Assembly (NCBI RefSeq): GCF_001676615.1
Contig: NZ_LYXZ01000003.1
Coordinates: forward strand, 1-34,114
Length of the DNA stretch: 34,114 bases
From: Labrys sp. WJW
GTDB lineage: Bacteria; Pseudomonadota; Alphaproteobacteria; Rhizobiales; Labraceae
Direction of reading: 5' to 3'
The notes under the pieces were generated by a model that saw only the letters and a program-made list of their open reading frames with translations, searched no databases and had not been told where the DNA came from. This document shows positions 16,056 to 23,643 of this stretch, piece after piece. Position numbers and translations under genes: made by a program. How positions within the stretch are numbered: the stretch's first letter is position 1; every line of letters starts with the position of its first letter.

Positions 16056-16089
16056 AAAAGGGCCGGTCCTACGATCGGCCCTTTTCTTT
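16056..16089 (+). terminator. Intrinsic terminator of typA
   Basis: AAAAGGGCCG (16056-16065) and CGGCCCTTTT (16076-16085) form a perfect 10-bp stem with a ten-base loop, ending in TTTTCTTT. It begins 20 bases past the typA stop. This is the best-formed Rho-independent terminator in the window. Confidence 0.9.
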
Positions 16090-16116
16090 GCGAAGATGGA
16101 GCGGTGTGGCGACCGG

Positions 16117-16200
16117 CTGGGACCGCGGACGTCTCGTCCGCTCTTGGAAACGCTGCGTTTGCCGGAAGGGAAGAGGCGGACGAGACGTCCGCGGTCCCAG
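16117..16200. repeat. Interspersed palindrome family A, second complete copy
   Basis: Arms 16117-16141 and 16176-16200 are exact 25-base reverse complements, extended by TCTT/AAGAG with a bulge. Each arm holds the internal hairpin GCGGACG-TCT-CGTCCGC. The spacer is 34 bases. Compared with the copy at 2489-2561, the differing arm bases are changed on both sides, so pairing is kept. It lies between the typA terminator and epmA. Confidence 0.9.
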
Positions 16201-16238
16201 GCACGACGCTTCCTGCGTAAAAAAACCGCCGACCTCGG

Positions 16239-16285
16239 GAGCGTTTTGCGATTTGACGGAATGGCGTCAACTCGCAAAGACGCTC
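16239..16285. repeat. Interspersed repeat family B, core hairpin
   Basis: GAGCGTTTTGCGATTTGACG and CGTCAACTCGCAAAGACGCTC pair almost fully around a six-base loop. Flanking CCGCCGACC and GGGCCGGCGG extend the stem. It shares its core with the copies at 10141 and 34014 but lacks the AGAGTTAGAGCA tail. Confidence 0.75.
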
Positions 16286-16420
16286 AGGGCCGGCGGGTGC
16301 AATGAGGTCTCTCGCGGATCAAGTTCGTGCCGCGTCAACGGCATGGGATGGAAGCTCACAACTCCTTTTGTCGAGATTGTGGCCTCCGGCGCACCATATC
16401 CCCGCTATTCACAGGCCGAA
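16286..16420. other. Remainder of the typA/epmA convergent gap
   Basis: The gap 16036-16458 holds the typA terminator, one family A copy and two family B cores, listed separately. The remaining bases here contain no gene I can support. Confidence 0.6.
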
Positions 16421-16458
16421 GCGTTTTGCGATTTGCCGGGATCGGTGAATCGCGACGC
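16421..16458. repeat. Interspersed repeat family B, short core next to epmA stop
   Basis: GCGTTTTGCGATTTGCCG, GGAT, then CGGTGAATCGC and GACGC form an imperfect hairpin ending just before the epmA stop (16459, minus strand), so it would be the 3' end of the epmA message. Confidence 0.65.
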
Positions 16459-17508
16459 CTATTTACTCTCGGCAACGGGTGTCCAGATTACCTGGTCGAT
16501 GCGGCTGGCACCCGTCGCCAGCATGGCGAGCCGGTCGAAGCCCAGCGCAATGCCGCTGGCCTGCGGCATGATGGCGAGGGCGGCCAGGAAATCCTCGTCG
16601 ATCGGGTAGCGCTCGCCATAGACGCGCTCCTTCTCGTCCATCTCGGCCTGGAAGCGGCGACGTTGCTCGTCGGCATCGGTCAGTTCGCCGAAGGCATTGG
16701 CGAGCTCGACACCGCAGGCATAGAGTTCGAAGCGCTCGGACACGCGCGGATCATGGGCCGTGCGGCGGGCCAGCGCCGCCTCGACGCCCGGATAGTCATG
16801 GAGGATGGTGGCTCTTCCCTGGCCGAGATGGGGTTCGATCTTCTGCACCAGCACGCCGGAATAGATGTCGGACCAAGTGTCATCCTCGGCCACGCGCAGG
16901 CCGGCCCGAACAGCGGCCGCGGCCAGGGCGTGGCGGTCGCTGCCGCCATCCCGATCGAGCGTCGCCAGGAGATCGATGCCGGCAAAGCGCTCGAAGGCCT
17001 CTGCAACGCTGAGCCTTTCGGGCTCGGCGAAGGGATCCGTCTCCACGCCACGATAGCGGAAGCGCATCAGGCCACCGGTTTCGGCGGCCAGTGCCAGCAG
17101 GCGGGTACAATCGTCCATCAGCGCCTGATAGGGTTCACCGCTGCGATACCACTCCAGCATGGTGAATTCGGGCGAATGGGTCCCGGTGCGCTCGCGGTTG
17201 CGGAAGGCCTTGGCGAAGGTGAACAGGCGCTTCTCCCCGGCCGCCAGCAGTTTCTTGCAGGCGAATTCCGGCGAGGTGTGCAGATAGAGCCGCCGTACGC
17301 TGAGATCGGCATCGATCAGGTCGGTGGCGAAGGCATGCAGATGCGCCTCGTTGCCGGGCGAGACCTGCAGGATCGAAGTATCGACCTCGGTGAAATCCCC
17401 GGCCATGAAGAAGCCGCGCAACGCCGTCATCAGCCGGTTGCGTCCGATCAGGAAGGGTCGGCGATCCTGATGAGCCGATGGCTGCCACCAGGGCGTGGGG
17501 AAAGGCAT
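16459..17508 (-). CDS. epmA: EF-P-lysine lysyltransferase EpmA (PoxA/GenX)
   Basis: This 349-residue class II lysyl-tRNA-synthetase-like enzyme lacks the tRNA anticodon-binding domain. It attaches (R)-beta-lysine to elongation factor P. Class II motifs are visible: VDTSILQVSPGNEAHLHAF, FAKAFRNRERTGTHSPEFTMLEWY (motif 2 region) and the C-terminal GIALGFDRLAM (motif 3). The full-length family is about 325 residues; this one is slightly longer at the N-terminus. The ATG at 17508 follows AAGGA. Neither efp nor epmB is adjacent. It diverges from the YgjP-like gene. Confidence 0.92.
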   Translation of the reverse strand: MPFPTPWWQPSAHQDRRPFLIGRNRLMTALRGFFMAGDFTEVDTSILQVSPGNEAHLHAFATDLIDADLSVRRLYLHTSPEFACKKLLAAGEKRLFTFAKAFRNRERTGTHSPEFTMLEWYRSGEPYQALMDDCTRLLALAAETGGLMRFRYRGVETDPFAEPERLSVAEAFERFAGIDLLATLDRDGGSDRHALAAAAVRAGLRVAEDDTWSDIYSGVLVQKIEPHLGQGRATILHDYPGVEAALARRTAHDPRVSERFELYACGVELANAFGELTDADEQRRRFQAEMDEKERVYGERYPIDEDFLAALAIMPQASGIALGFDRLAMLATGASRIDQVIWTPVAESK

Positions 17509-17601
17509 GGCGGATCCTTTGCGATGGATTGCCTCGCCCCTACGCCAGCCGCGGCAAAACCGCAATCCGGGTTATGATGTCGCCTCCAAGCTGATTCGAG
17601 C

Positions 17602-18336
17602 ATGATATCGCTGTTCCGACGCAATCCGACGCCCCAACCCGAGCAGATCACCGTGCGGATCGGGGCGACGACCTATCCCGTCGCCGTCAGGCGGCTGGTT
17701 TCGGCGCGCCGCTACACGCTGAGGGTCCGTACGGCCCAGCGCGACATCGTGCTCTCCATGCCGGCGCGCGGCAGCCTGACCACCGCCAAGGCCTTTGCCG
17801 ACAAGCATGCCGGCTGGATCGCCCTGAAACTGGCCAAGCTCGCCCAGGACGTCAGCTTCGCCGACGGCGCCATGGTGCCCTTCCGCGACGTGCCGCACCG
17901 CATCGAGCATCGCGAGGGCCGCGGCACGGTGAAGATCGAGGCTTGTTCTCCGCCTGTCCTCGTCGTGCATGGCGATATCAAGCATTTGCCGCGCCGGATG
18001 ACCGACTGGCTGAAGAAACAGGCCCTGCGCGAATTGCAGGCAATCGTCGCGCGCCATACCGCGGCGCTCGGCGTCAAGCACGGCCCGATCAGCGTCAAGG
18101 ATACCACCAGCCGCTGGGGCTCCTGCTCCTCGACCGGGGCGCTCGCCTTCTCCTGGCGCCTGATCCTGGCACCGCCCTTCGTGCTGGACTATCTCGCCGC
18201 GCACGAGGTTTCGCATCTGAAGGAAATGAACCACTCGCCCCGCTTCTGGCGCCTGTGCCACCAGCTCTGCCCCCGCACCGAAGAAGCCCGGGCCTGGCTG
18301 AAGTCGCACGGCGCAGGGCTGCATCGCTACGGTTGA
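17602..18336 (+). CDS. YgjP-like (DUF45/SprT-fold) zinc metallopeptidase
   Basis: This 244-residue protein has the DUF45 layout: an N-terminal beta-rich part, WGSCSSTGALAFSWRLILAP near residue 173 and the zinc motif HEVSHLKEMNHS (His201, Glu202, His205, His211), which is the HExxH-x5-H of WSS1/SprT-like proteases. Targets are unknown; members of this fold are proposed to process proteins bound to DNA or misfolded partners. The ATG lies 93 bases from the divergent epmA start with no obvious ribosome site, so the exact start is less certain. The unknown gene at 18346 follows after nine bases. Confidence 0.87.
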   Translation: MISLFRRNPTPQPEQITVRIGATTYPVAVRRLVSARRYTLRVRTAQRDIVLSMPARGSLTTAKAFADKHAGWIALKLAKLAQDVSFADGAMVPFRDVPHRIEHREGRGTVKIEACSPPVLVVHGDIKHLPRRMTDWLKKQALRELQAIVARHTAALGVKHGPISVKDTTSRWGSCSSTGALAFSWRLILAPPFVLDYLAAHEVSHLKEMNHSPRFWRLCHQLCPRTEEARAWLKSHGAGLHRYG

Positions 18337-18345
18337 GAAGACCCC

Positions 18346-18846
18346 GTGCCGAACCGCGTGAACGCAATCCACCACAATCGCATGAACCTGCTGCGGATCA
18401 TCGCTGAGCAGGGCTATGTCCGGAACCGCGATTGGGCCGATCGCCTGCCCATGGTCTCGATCGAAGACTTCTTTTGCGAAGGGACTGCACGCGAGGCGAC
18501 TCCCAACCTGGCGATCCTGAGCCTCGGCGTTGCAGGATTTCGTGATCTACTCCTGAAAATCCGGGATCGCGACGATGTGGCCGATGTCGTCGTTCAGATC
18601 TGGGGCCTGGATGAGGACGAGGCTTGGCCCAGCCTCGCTTATATCTTCGTTGCGACATCCCGGTCGCGCGAGACTGTAAGGAACTGGCTCGGCGCAGCGC
18701 CACCGGATCTGATCCTGAGATGCGGTGGCGTGGAAAGCCCCTTCGTTCGGGCCCGCATCATTCGCGCCGAAGAAATCAAGACGAGGCCCGGTTACCAGAT
18801 TCACGCCCTGTCCTATGTAGAAAACATGGATCACGAGGAGAGCTGA
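18346..18846 (+). CDS. Orphan hypothetical protein
   Basis: I do not recognise this 166-residue protein. It is acidic in its second half and has no signal peptide or membrane segment. Patterns present include VVVQIWGLDEDEAWPSLAYIFVATS and VRNWLGAAPPDLIL. The GTG at 18346 lies nine bases after the YgjP-like stop with GAGAAG upstream; alternative starts are a GTG at 18358 and an ATG at 18382. The composition, with less GC-biased codons than its neighbours, suggests a recently acquired or fast-evolving gene. It converges with rhaM. Its compact size is also seen in immunity-type orphan proteins, but nothing proves that. Confidence 0.65.
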   Translation: MPNRVNAIHHNRMNLLRIIAEQGYVRNRDWADRLPMVSIEDFFCEGTAREATPNLAILSLGVAGFRDLLLKIRDRDDVADVVVQIWGLDEDEAWPSLAYIFVATSRSRETVRNWLGAAPPDLILRCGGVESPFVRARIIRAEEIKTRPGYQIHALSYVENMDHEES

Positions 18847-18852
18847 ACGGCT

Positions 18853-19170
18853 TCACGCCAGATAAAACACCCGCTTCAGCGGCACCTGCACCGGGGAACT
18901 GTCGGGATTGGTCGCCATGATGTCGCCCATGAAGGTCCACCAGCGCTTCATCACCGCCTCGTCGGGCAGGCGATCCAGGCCATGGTCGTCGCTGCGGGTG
19001 AGGATGGCGAAGAGATGGTGATCCTCCGGATCGAGCCAGATCGTGTAGTCGGAGATCCCCACCTCTTTCAGCAGCGCCACCAGCTCGGGAAAGATCTCGT
19101 CATGGCGCTTTTCGTATTCGGCGGCCTGGCCGGGATGGAGATTCATGCGAAAGGCGATGCGGTCCGGCAT
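18853..19170 (-). CDS. rhaM: L-rhamnose mutarotase family protein
   Basis: This 105-residue protein belongs to the RhaM/RhaU family (DUF718), dimeric alpha-beta-barrel enzymes that interconvert sugar anomers. The family blocks are RIAFRMNLHPGQAAEYEKRHDEI, ISDYTIWLDPEDHHLFAI and MKRWWTFMGDIMATNPDSSPV. The RhaM name reflects the family; related proteins sit in fucose pathways too. The ATG has AAGGGAACG upstream. It is the last gene of a minus-strand operon after the lactonase and GntR regulator. It should speed conversion of the imported sugar to the anomer used by the dehydrogenase. Confidence 0.9.
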   Translation of the reverse strand: MPDRIAFRMNLHPGQAAEYEKRHDEIFPELVALLKEVGISDYTIWLDPEDHHLFAILTRSDDHGLDRLPDEAVMKRWWTFMGDIMATNPDSSPVQVPLKRVFYLA

Positions 19171-19227
19171 GGTACGTTCCCTTGAGACATAGCCTTGGGG
19201 CGTTTCGTTGCGGGTTCGAGAGCGTGA

Positions 19228-20028
19228 TCAGCGCTTGGCGGCGGCCTCGCCGCCGATGACGTCCTGCGCCTCGCTGGACGTATCGCGCACATGTTCCAGG
19301 TGCCGGCGATAGGCCGCCGTCGCAGCCTCGGCGTCGCGCGCCATCACAGCCTCGGCGATCTCGACATGCTGGGCGACACTGATCTCGATCACACCCGGCA
19401 AGGCGCTGGCGACGCGGCGCACGTCGAGCCCGACATCGTAGAGCCCCTCGGCCATGGCGGCGAGCAGCCGGCTGCCACCGCCACCATAGAGGGCCCGGTG
19501 GAACTCGATGTCGAGCAGGCGGAAGGCGACCGGATCCTCATGGAAGGCGCGCCCGTCCACGGCGAGTTCGAGGATGCGCGCCCGCGCCTCCTCATCCGCC
19601 CGTTCGGCGCAGAGCCGCACCAGTTCGAGCTCGACCACCACGCGTGCCTCGAAATGCTCGCGCACATCGTAGTCGGCGAAGGACAGCATGGTCGAGAACG
19701 GTGCCACCAGGCGGCTCGGCGACAGGTCGGTGACGCTGTAGCGCCCGCCCTGGCGGCTTTCGAGCACCCCCATCAGGGTCAGCGCCTTGAGTGCCTCGCG
19801 CAAAGGCGGGCGCGAAATGCCGAAGGCGATGCCCATCTGCTGCTCGGTCGGCAGACGATCGCCGGAGCGAAGATTGCCCGACTTGATCATGCCCATGATG
19901 CGGGTGGCGACCTGCTCGGCGATCGGACGACGCTCCAGCGCGCCGCCGCCGAACGGCCCGGCGAAGGCCTCGCCTGCATCCAGGGCGGCCAGATCGCTGA
20001 AATCGGGGTCTTTGATCAGCTTGCTCAC
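19228..20028 (-). CDS. FCD-domain GntR-family regulator of the sugar island
   Basis: This 266-residue protein has a GntR winged helix (about residues 33-100: IAEQVATRIMGMIKSGNLRSGDRLPTEQQMGIAFGISRPPLREALKAL) and a helical FCD effector domain that usually binds a metal and an organic acid or sugar acid. The likely metal ligands include DIEFHRAL and later histidines. The GTG start at 20028 has AAGGCAG upstream and follows the lactonase by 17 bases. FCD regulators of sugar-acid pathways usually repress until the pathway intermediate appears. The matching palindrome TTGTCTGACAA at 21005 is the likely target. Confidence 0.9.
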   Translation of the reverse strand: MSKLIKDPDFSDLAALDAGEAFAGPFGGGALERRPIAEQVATRIMGMIKSGNLRSGDRLPTEQQMGIAFGISRPPLREALKALTLMGVLESRQGGRYSVTDLSPSRLVAPFSTMLSFADYDVREHFEARVVVELELVRLCAERADEEARARILELAVDGRAFHEDPVAFRLLDIEFHRALYGGGGSRLLAAMAEGLYDVGLDVRRVASALPGVIEISVAQHVEIAEAVMARDAEAATAAYRRHLEHVRDTSSEAQDVIGGEAAAKR

Positions 20029-20045
20029 TGAACTGCCTTACTGCC

Positions 20046-20921
20046 TCAAACACCGAGGCGGTAGAAGGAATTCGCGTTATCCCGGTAGAACTTGCGCAGA
20101 TCGCCCTCCGAAAAGCCCGCCAGGGCCCGATCGAGGGTCTCGACCCAGCGCGTCATGCTGGTGGCCTGCAGGCAGATCGGCCAGTCCATGGCGAAGACAG
20201 TACGGTCGATGCCGAAGCTCTCGAAGGTGGCGTCGATGAAGGGACGGAGATCCGCATCGGTCCAGGCCGCAAGATTGGCTTCCACCGGCAGGTCTGAGAG
20301 CTTGATGAAGAGATTGGGGCAGCGCGCCAGTTCCTCCACGTCATCACGATACTGCGCGATCGCGCCTTCCTTGATGCCGGGCTTGCCGCAATGGTCGAGG
20401 ATCATCGGCACATGCGGGATACGCTTCACGAAGTCCCGCACGATGTCCATCTGGTGATGATGGACGTTGATCTCGAAATGGTAGCCGAACTTTTCGAGAA
20501 GATTGACGCCTTCGACGAAACCGTCGGACAGGGTCAAAGCGCGCGGATCGGCGTCGAATTCGACGATGCGGCGGATGCCCCGCACCGCGGGGTGCTTCTC
20601 CTTCATCTCCGCCAGGATCGGCTCTGCCCGGCTGCCCCATTCCAGCGGCGCCATCGGCACGATCGCTCGGATGCCCGGGTCGCGGCGGGCCTCCTCCTCG
20701 ACGAAGCGGATCTCGTCGAGATATTGGCCGCCGCCCTCCCAGAAATCGGCATAGCATTCCAGGAAGACCATGGCCTCGACCTCGACCGCGCCCAGGTCGC
20801 GCCTGTAATCCTCGACATGATAGTCCCTGGAAAACAGGGGGCTGCCCTCGAAGGCCGTGTATTTCAGCTTCGAATGGTCCCAGACATGAAGATGCGTGTC
20901 GATGATGGGAAAATCGGGCAT
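20046..20921 (-). CDS. COG3618 amidohydrolase, probable sugar lactonase
   Basis: This 291-residue protein belongs to the COG3618 branch of the amidohydrolase superfamily, which includes L-fuconolactonase and related sugar-lactone hydrolases. The first motif is IDTHLHVWD; the inner blocks are GIRRIVEF, NVHHHQMD and ILDHCGKP; the metal-site aspartate is in AMDWPICL, where many relatives have GSDWP. The ATG at 20921 follows GAGGATG; the upstream frame is promoter DNA. It would open the lactone made by a dehydrogenase in the divergent operon. It heads the minus-strand operon with the GntR regulator and rhaM. Cytoplasmic. Confidence 0.87.
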   Translation of the reverse strand: MPDFPIIDTHLHVWDHSKLKYTAFEGSPLFSRDYHVEDYRRDLGAVEVEAMVFLECYADFWEGGGQYLDEIRFVEEEARRDPGIRAIVPMAPLEWGSRAEPILAEMKEKHPAVRGIRRIVEFDADPRALTLSDGFVEGVNLLEKFGYHFEINVHHHQMDIVRDFVKRIPHVPMILDHCGKPGIKEGAIAQYRDDVEELARCPNLFIKLSDLPVEANLAAWTDADLRPFIDATFESFGIDRTVFAMDWPICLQATSMTRWVETLDRALAGFSEGDLRKFYRDNANSFYRLGV

Positions 20922-20988
20922 GGCATCCTCGGCGTTTGAGCGCGACGTCGCATCCGCGTTTAGGCCATTCTCCGTCAGCCAGTAAAAA

Positions 20989-21015
20989 CTTGTCAAACTA
21001 ATTTTTGTCTGACAA
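20989..21015. promoter_or_regulatory. FadR/FCD-type operator in divergent sugar promoter
   Basis: TTGTCTGACAA at 21005-21015 is a perfect palindrome with one central base and fits the GntR FadR-subfamily pattern (TGT-M-N-K-ACA). A weaker copy, TTGTCAAACTAA, lies at 20989-21000, one and a half helical turns away. Both are within the 158-base gap between the lactonase and aldo/keto reductase genes, so one regulator could control both operons. Confidence 0.75.
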
Positions 21016-21079
21016 CTTATCTGCAAACGCGACCGGGCCGCCCGGAGCCGCAGATCCAGAAATGCCCGGGAGAGCCGTC

Positions 21080-22099
21080 ATGCCCAAGGAATTCGAGCAC
21101 CGCCGCGTCGGCCAGACATCGATGTCCGTACCGACTTTCGGCTATGGCGCGGCGCATCTGGGCGAGCTCTACAGCCTGGTGACGGAGGCCGAAGCCGCCG
21201 CCACCATCGACGCCGCCTGGGACGCGGGTGTGCGCCTGTTCGACACCGCGCCCTGGTATGGTCTCGGCCTCTCCGAACATCGCCTCGGCTATGGCCTCAG
21301 GCACCGGCCGCGCAACGAATACCAGCTCGTCACCAAGGTCGGGCGTATCCTCGAACGCCCCTTCGATCCGGCCACCTTCAAGTCGGAGATGTGGCTCGGC
21401 GGCCTGCCCTTCCAGCATCGCTACGACTACACCTATGACGGCATCATGCGCTCCTACGAGCAGTCGATGATGCGGCTCGGCCTCAACACCATCGACGCCC
21501 TGGTCATCCACGACCTCGACGCCGCCTATCAGGGTCCCGATTTCGGCTATCGCAAGAAGGACCTCGTCTATTCCGGCATCAAGGCGCTGGAGGAATTGAA
21601 GAGGCGCGGCGAGATCAAGGCCATCGGCATGGGCATCAACACCGCCGACGCCCTGGAGACGGTGGCGCCCCTGGTCGATCTCGATTTCGTGCTGGTGGCC
21701 ATGCCCTACACCTTGATCGACCAGGGCTGCCTGCATACCGGCATGGCCGAATGCGTGAAGCGCAAGGTCAGCGTGATCATCGGCTCGCCTTTCGCCTCGG
21801 GCATCCTGGTCACCGGTTCGGGCGGCAGCGCCAACTACAATTACAGCAAGGCGCCGGAAGCCGTACAGGCCAAGGTGCGCGGCATCGAGGCCGTCTGCCG
21901 GGCGCATGGCGTGGCCCTGCCGGCGGCGGCCCTGCAATTCGTGCTGGCGCACCCCGCCGTGGTCTCGGAGATTCCCGGCGCGGTGAAGCCGAGCGAGATC
22001 GTCGAGAACGTCGCCTCGCATCACGCCCCGATCCCCGCCGGCTTCTGGTCGGACCTCAAGGCGGAAGGCCTGATCGACAAGGACGCCCCCACGCCATGA
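21080..22099 (+). CDS. Aldo/keto reductase, aldose 1-dehydrogenase type
   Basis: This 339-residue protein has a TIM-barrel aldo/keto reductase fold with catalytic Asp/Tyr in RLFDTAPWYG, Lys in LVTKVG and His in VIHDLD. It resembles D-threo-aldose 1-dehydrogenase and the L-fucose dehydrogenase group, which oxidise sugars to 1,5-lactones with NAD(P). The ATG at 21080 follows GGGAGAG. It is the first gene of the plus-strand operon and its stop overlaps the ABC ATPase start (ATGA). The likely role is the first oxidation of the imported sugar. Direct evidence of the exact sugar is lacking. Confidence 0.87.
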   Translation: MPKEFEHRRVGQTSMSVPTFGYGAAHLGELYSLVTEAEAAATIDAAWDAGVRLFDTAPWYGLGLSEHRLGYGLRHRPRNEYQLVTKVGRILERPFDPATFKSEMWLGGLPFQHRYDYTYDGIMRSYEQSMMRLGLNTIDALVIHDLDAAYQGPDFGYRKKDLVYSGIKALEELKRRGEIKAIGMGINTADALETVAPLVDLDFVLVAMPYTLIDQGCLHTGMAECVKRKVSVIIGSPFASGILVTGSGGSANYNYSKAPEAVQAKVRGIEAVCRAHGVALPAAALQFVLAHPAVVSEIPGAVKPSEIVENVASHHAPIPAGFWSDLKAEGLIDKDAPTP

Positions 22100-23643
22100 A
22101 CAGGGCGGGCGAGCCTGCAAGAGCGCTGCCGATCTTGATCTCGGCCCGCGGCATCTCCAAGCAGTTTGCCGGCGTCGAAGTGTTGCGCGATGTCGATCTC
22201 GACCTCCATGCCGGCGAGATTCACGCTTTGCTCGGCGAGAACGGGGCTGGCAAGTCGACCTTCGCCAAGATCATCGCCGGCGTGCACCGCCCCAGCCGAG
22301 GCTCGCTCGCCCTCAACGGCACACCCGTCGAGGTGGCGACGCCACTGATCGCCCAGAAGCTCGGCATCACCCTGATCCACCAGGAGCCGATCTCCTTTCC
22401 CGATCTCTCCGTCGCCGAGAACCTCGTGCTCGGCCGCCATCAAGGCCCGGCGCTCGGGCGGGTACGCTGGGGCGAGCTTCGGCGCGAGGCTGACAGCCTG
22501 ATGGCCCGCCTCGGCATCACCATCGACGTCGGCAAGCCGATGCGCGGCCTCTCGATCGCCGACCAGCAGATGGTCGAGATCGCCCGGGCGCTGGCAAGCG
22601 ACAGCCGCCTGATCATCATGGACGAGCCGACGGCCCCGCTGACGCCGAGGGAAGTCGAAACCCTGTTCGGCATTGCCCGCCAGCTCCGCCAGGAAGGTCG
22701 CACCATCATCTTCATCAGCCACCGGCTCGAGGAAGTGCGGGCGCTGTGCGACCGAGTCACCATCTTCCGGGACGGCAGCAAGATCGCCACCGAGGAAACC
22801 GCCAGCCTCTCCGACGCCGACATCATCCGCCTGATGATCGGGCGGGAGGTGAAAGGCTATATTCCCCAGCACAAGTCGCAGATCGGCGCGGTGGCGCTGG
22901 CGGTTCGCGGCCTGAGCCTGCCCGGCAAGTTCGAGGACATCAGCTTCGAGGTGCGCAAGGGCGAGATCGTCGGCCTGGGCGGCCTGGTCGGTGCTGGCCG
23001 CACCGATGTCGCCCGCGCTTTGTTCGGCGTGGTTCCCGCCGCCGGCGGCAGCATCGAGATCGGCGGACGGACCGTCACCATCCGCGAGCCGGCGGATGCG
23101 GTGGCCCATGGCCTCGCCTTCGTGCCGGAGGACCGCGCCGTCGCCGGCATCTTCCGCAGCCTGCCGGTCGAGCAGAACATCACGGCGGCCGTGCCCGGCA
23201 AGGTCGCGCCGGGCGGCGTGATCCGCCGCGCCCTCGAACGCTCGATCGCCCGCGAACAGGTCCGCAAATTGCGCATCCGCCTCGCCAGCCTGCGCCAGCC
23301 GATCGGCGAGCTCTCCGGCGGCAACCAGCAGAAAGCCATCCTGGCGCGCTGGCTGCTCACCGACCCGCAAATCCTCATCCTGGACGAGCCGACGCGCGGC
23401 ATCGACATCGGGGTCAAGGCCGAGTTCTACGAGATGATCGGCGAGCTGGCCGCCTCGGGCCGCGCCGTGCTGCTGATCTCCTCCGAACTGCCGGAACTGC
23501 TGGCGCTCAGCGACCGCGTATTGGTGATGTCGGAAGGGCGCCTCACGGCCGATCTCGCCCGCGGCGAGGCCAGCGAGGAGAGCGTGATGCATGCCGCCGT
23601 GCCGCGCCGCAAGTCGAACCAGGATGGACGGGACGCCGCATGA
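22096..23643 (+). CDS. Sugar ABC transporter ATP-binding protein (two NBDs)
   Basis: This 515-residue CUT2-type ATPase has two fused nucleotide-binding domains. The first has Walker A GENGAGKST (48-56), signature LSIADQQ and Walker B LIIMDEPTA. The second has the usual degenerate Walker A GLVGAGRTD, signature LSGGNQQK and Walker B ILILDEPTRG. It powers uptake by the two permeases that follow and resembles RhaT of rhizobial rhamnose transporters. Start and stop overlap both neighbours by ATGA, so the transporter is translationally coupled. Membrane-associated, cytoplasmic side. Confidence 0.95.
   Translation: MNRAGEPARALPILISARGISKQFAGVEVLRDVDLDLHAGEIHALLGENGAGKSTFAKIIAGVHRPSRGSLALNGTPVEVATPLIAQKLGITLIHQEPISFPDLSVAENLVLGRHQGPALGRVRWGELRREADSLMARLGITIDVGKPMRGLSIADQQMVEIARALASDSRLIIMDEPTAPLTPREVETLFGIARQLRQEGRTIIFISHRLEEVRALCDRVTIFRDGSKIATEETASLSDADIIRLMIGREVKGYIPQHKSQIGAVALAVRGLSLPGKFEDISFEVRKGEIVGLGGLVGAGRTDVARALFGVVPAAGGSIEIGGRTVTIREPADAVAHGLAFVPEDRAVAGIFRSLPVEQNITAAVPGKVAPGGVIRRALERSIAREQVRKLRIRLASLRQPIGELSGGNQQKAILARWLLTDPQILILDEPTRGIDIGVKAEFYEMIGELAASGRAVLLISSELPELLALSDRVLVMSEGRLTADLARGEASEESVMHAAVPRRKSNQDGRDAA

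Noticed and set aside
22021..23592. Long minus-strand open frame opposite the ABC ATPase
   Set aside because: Antisense shadow; the ATPase on the plus strand has all family motifs.
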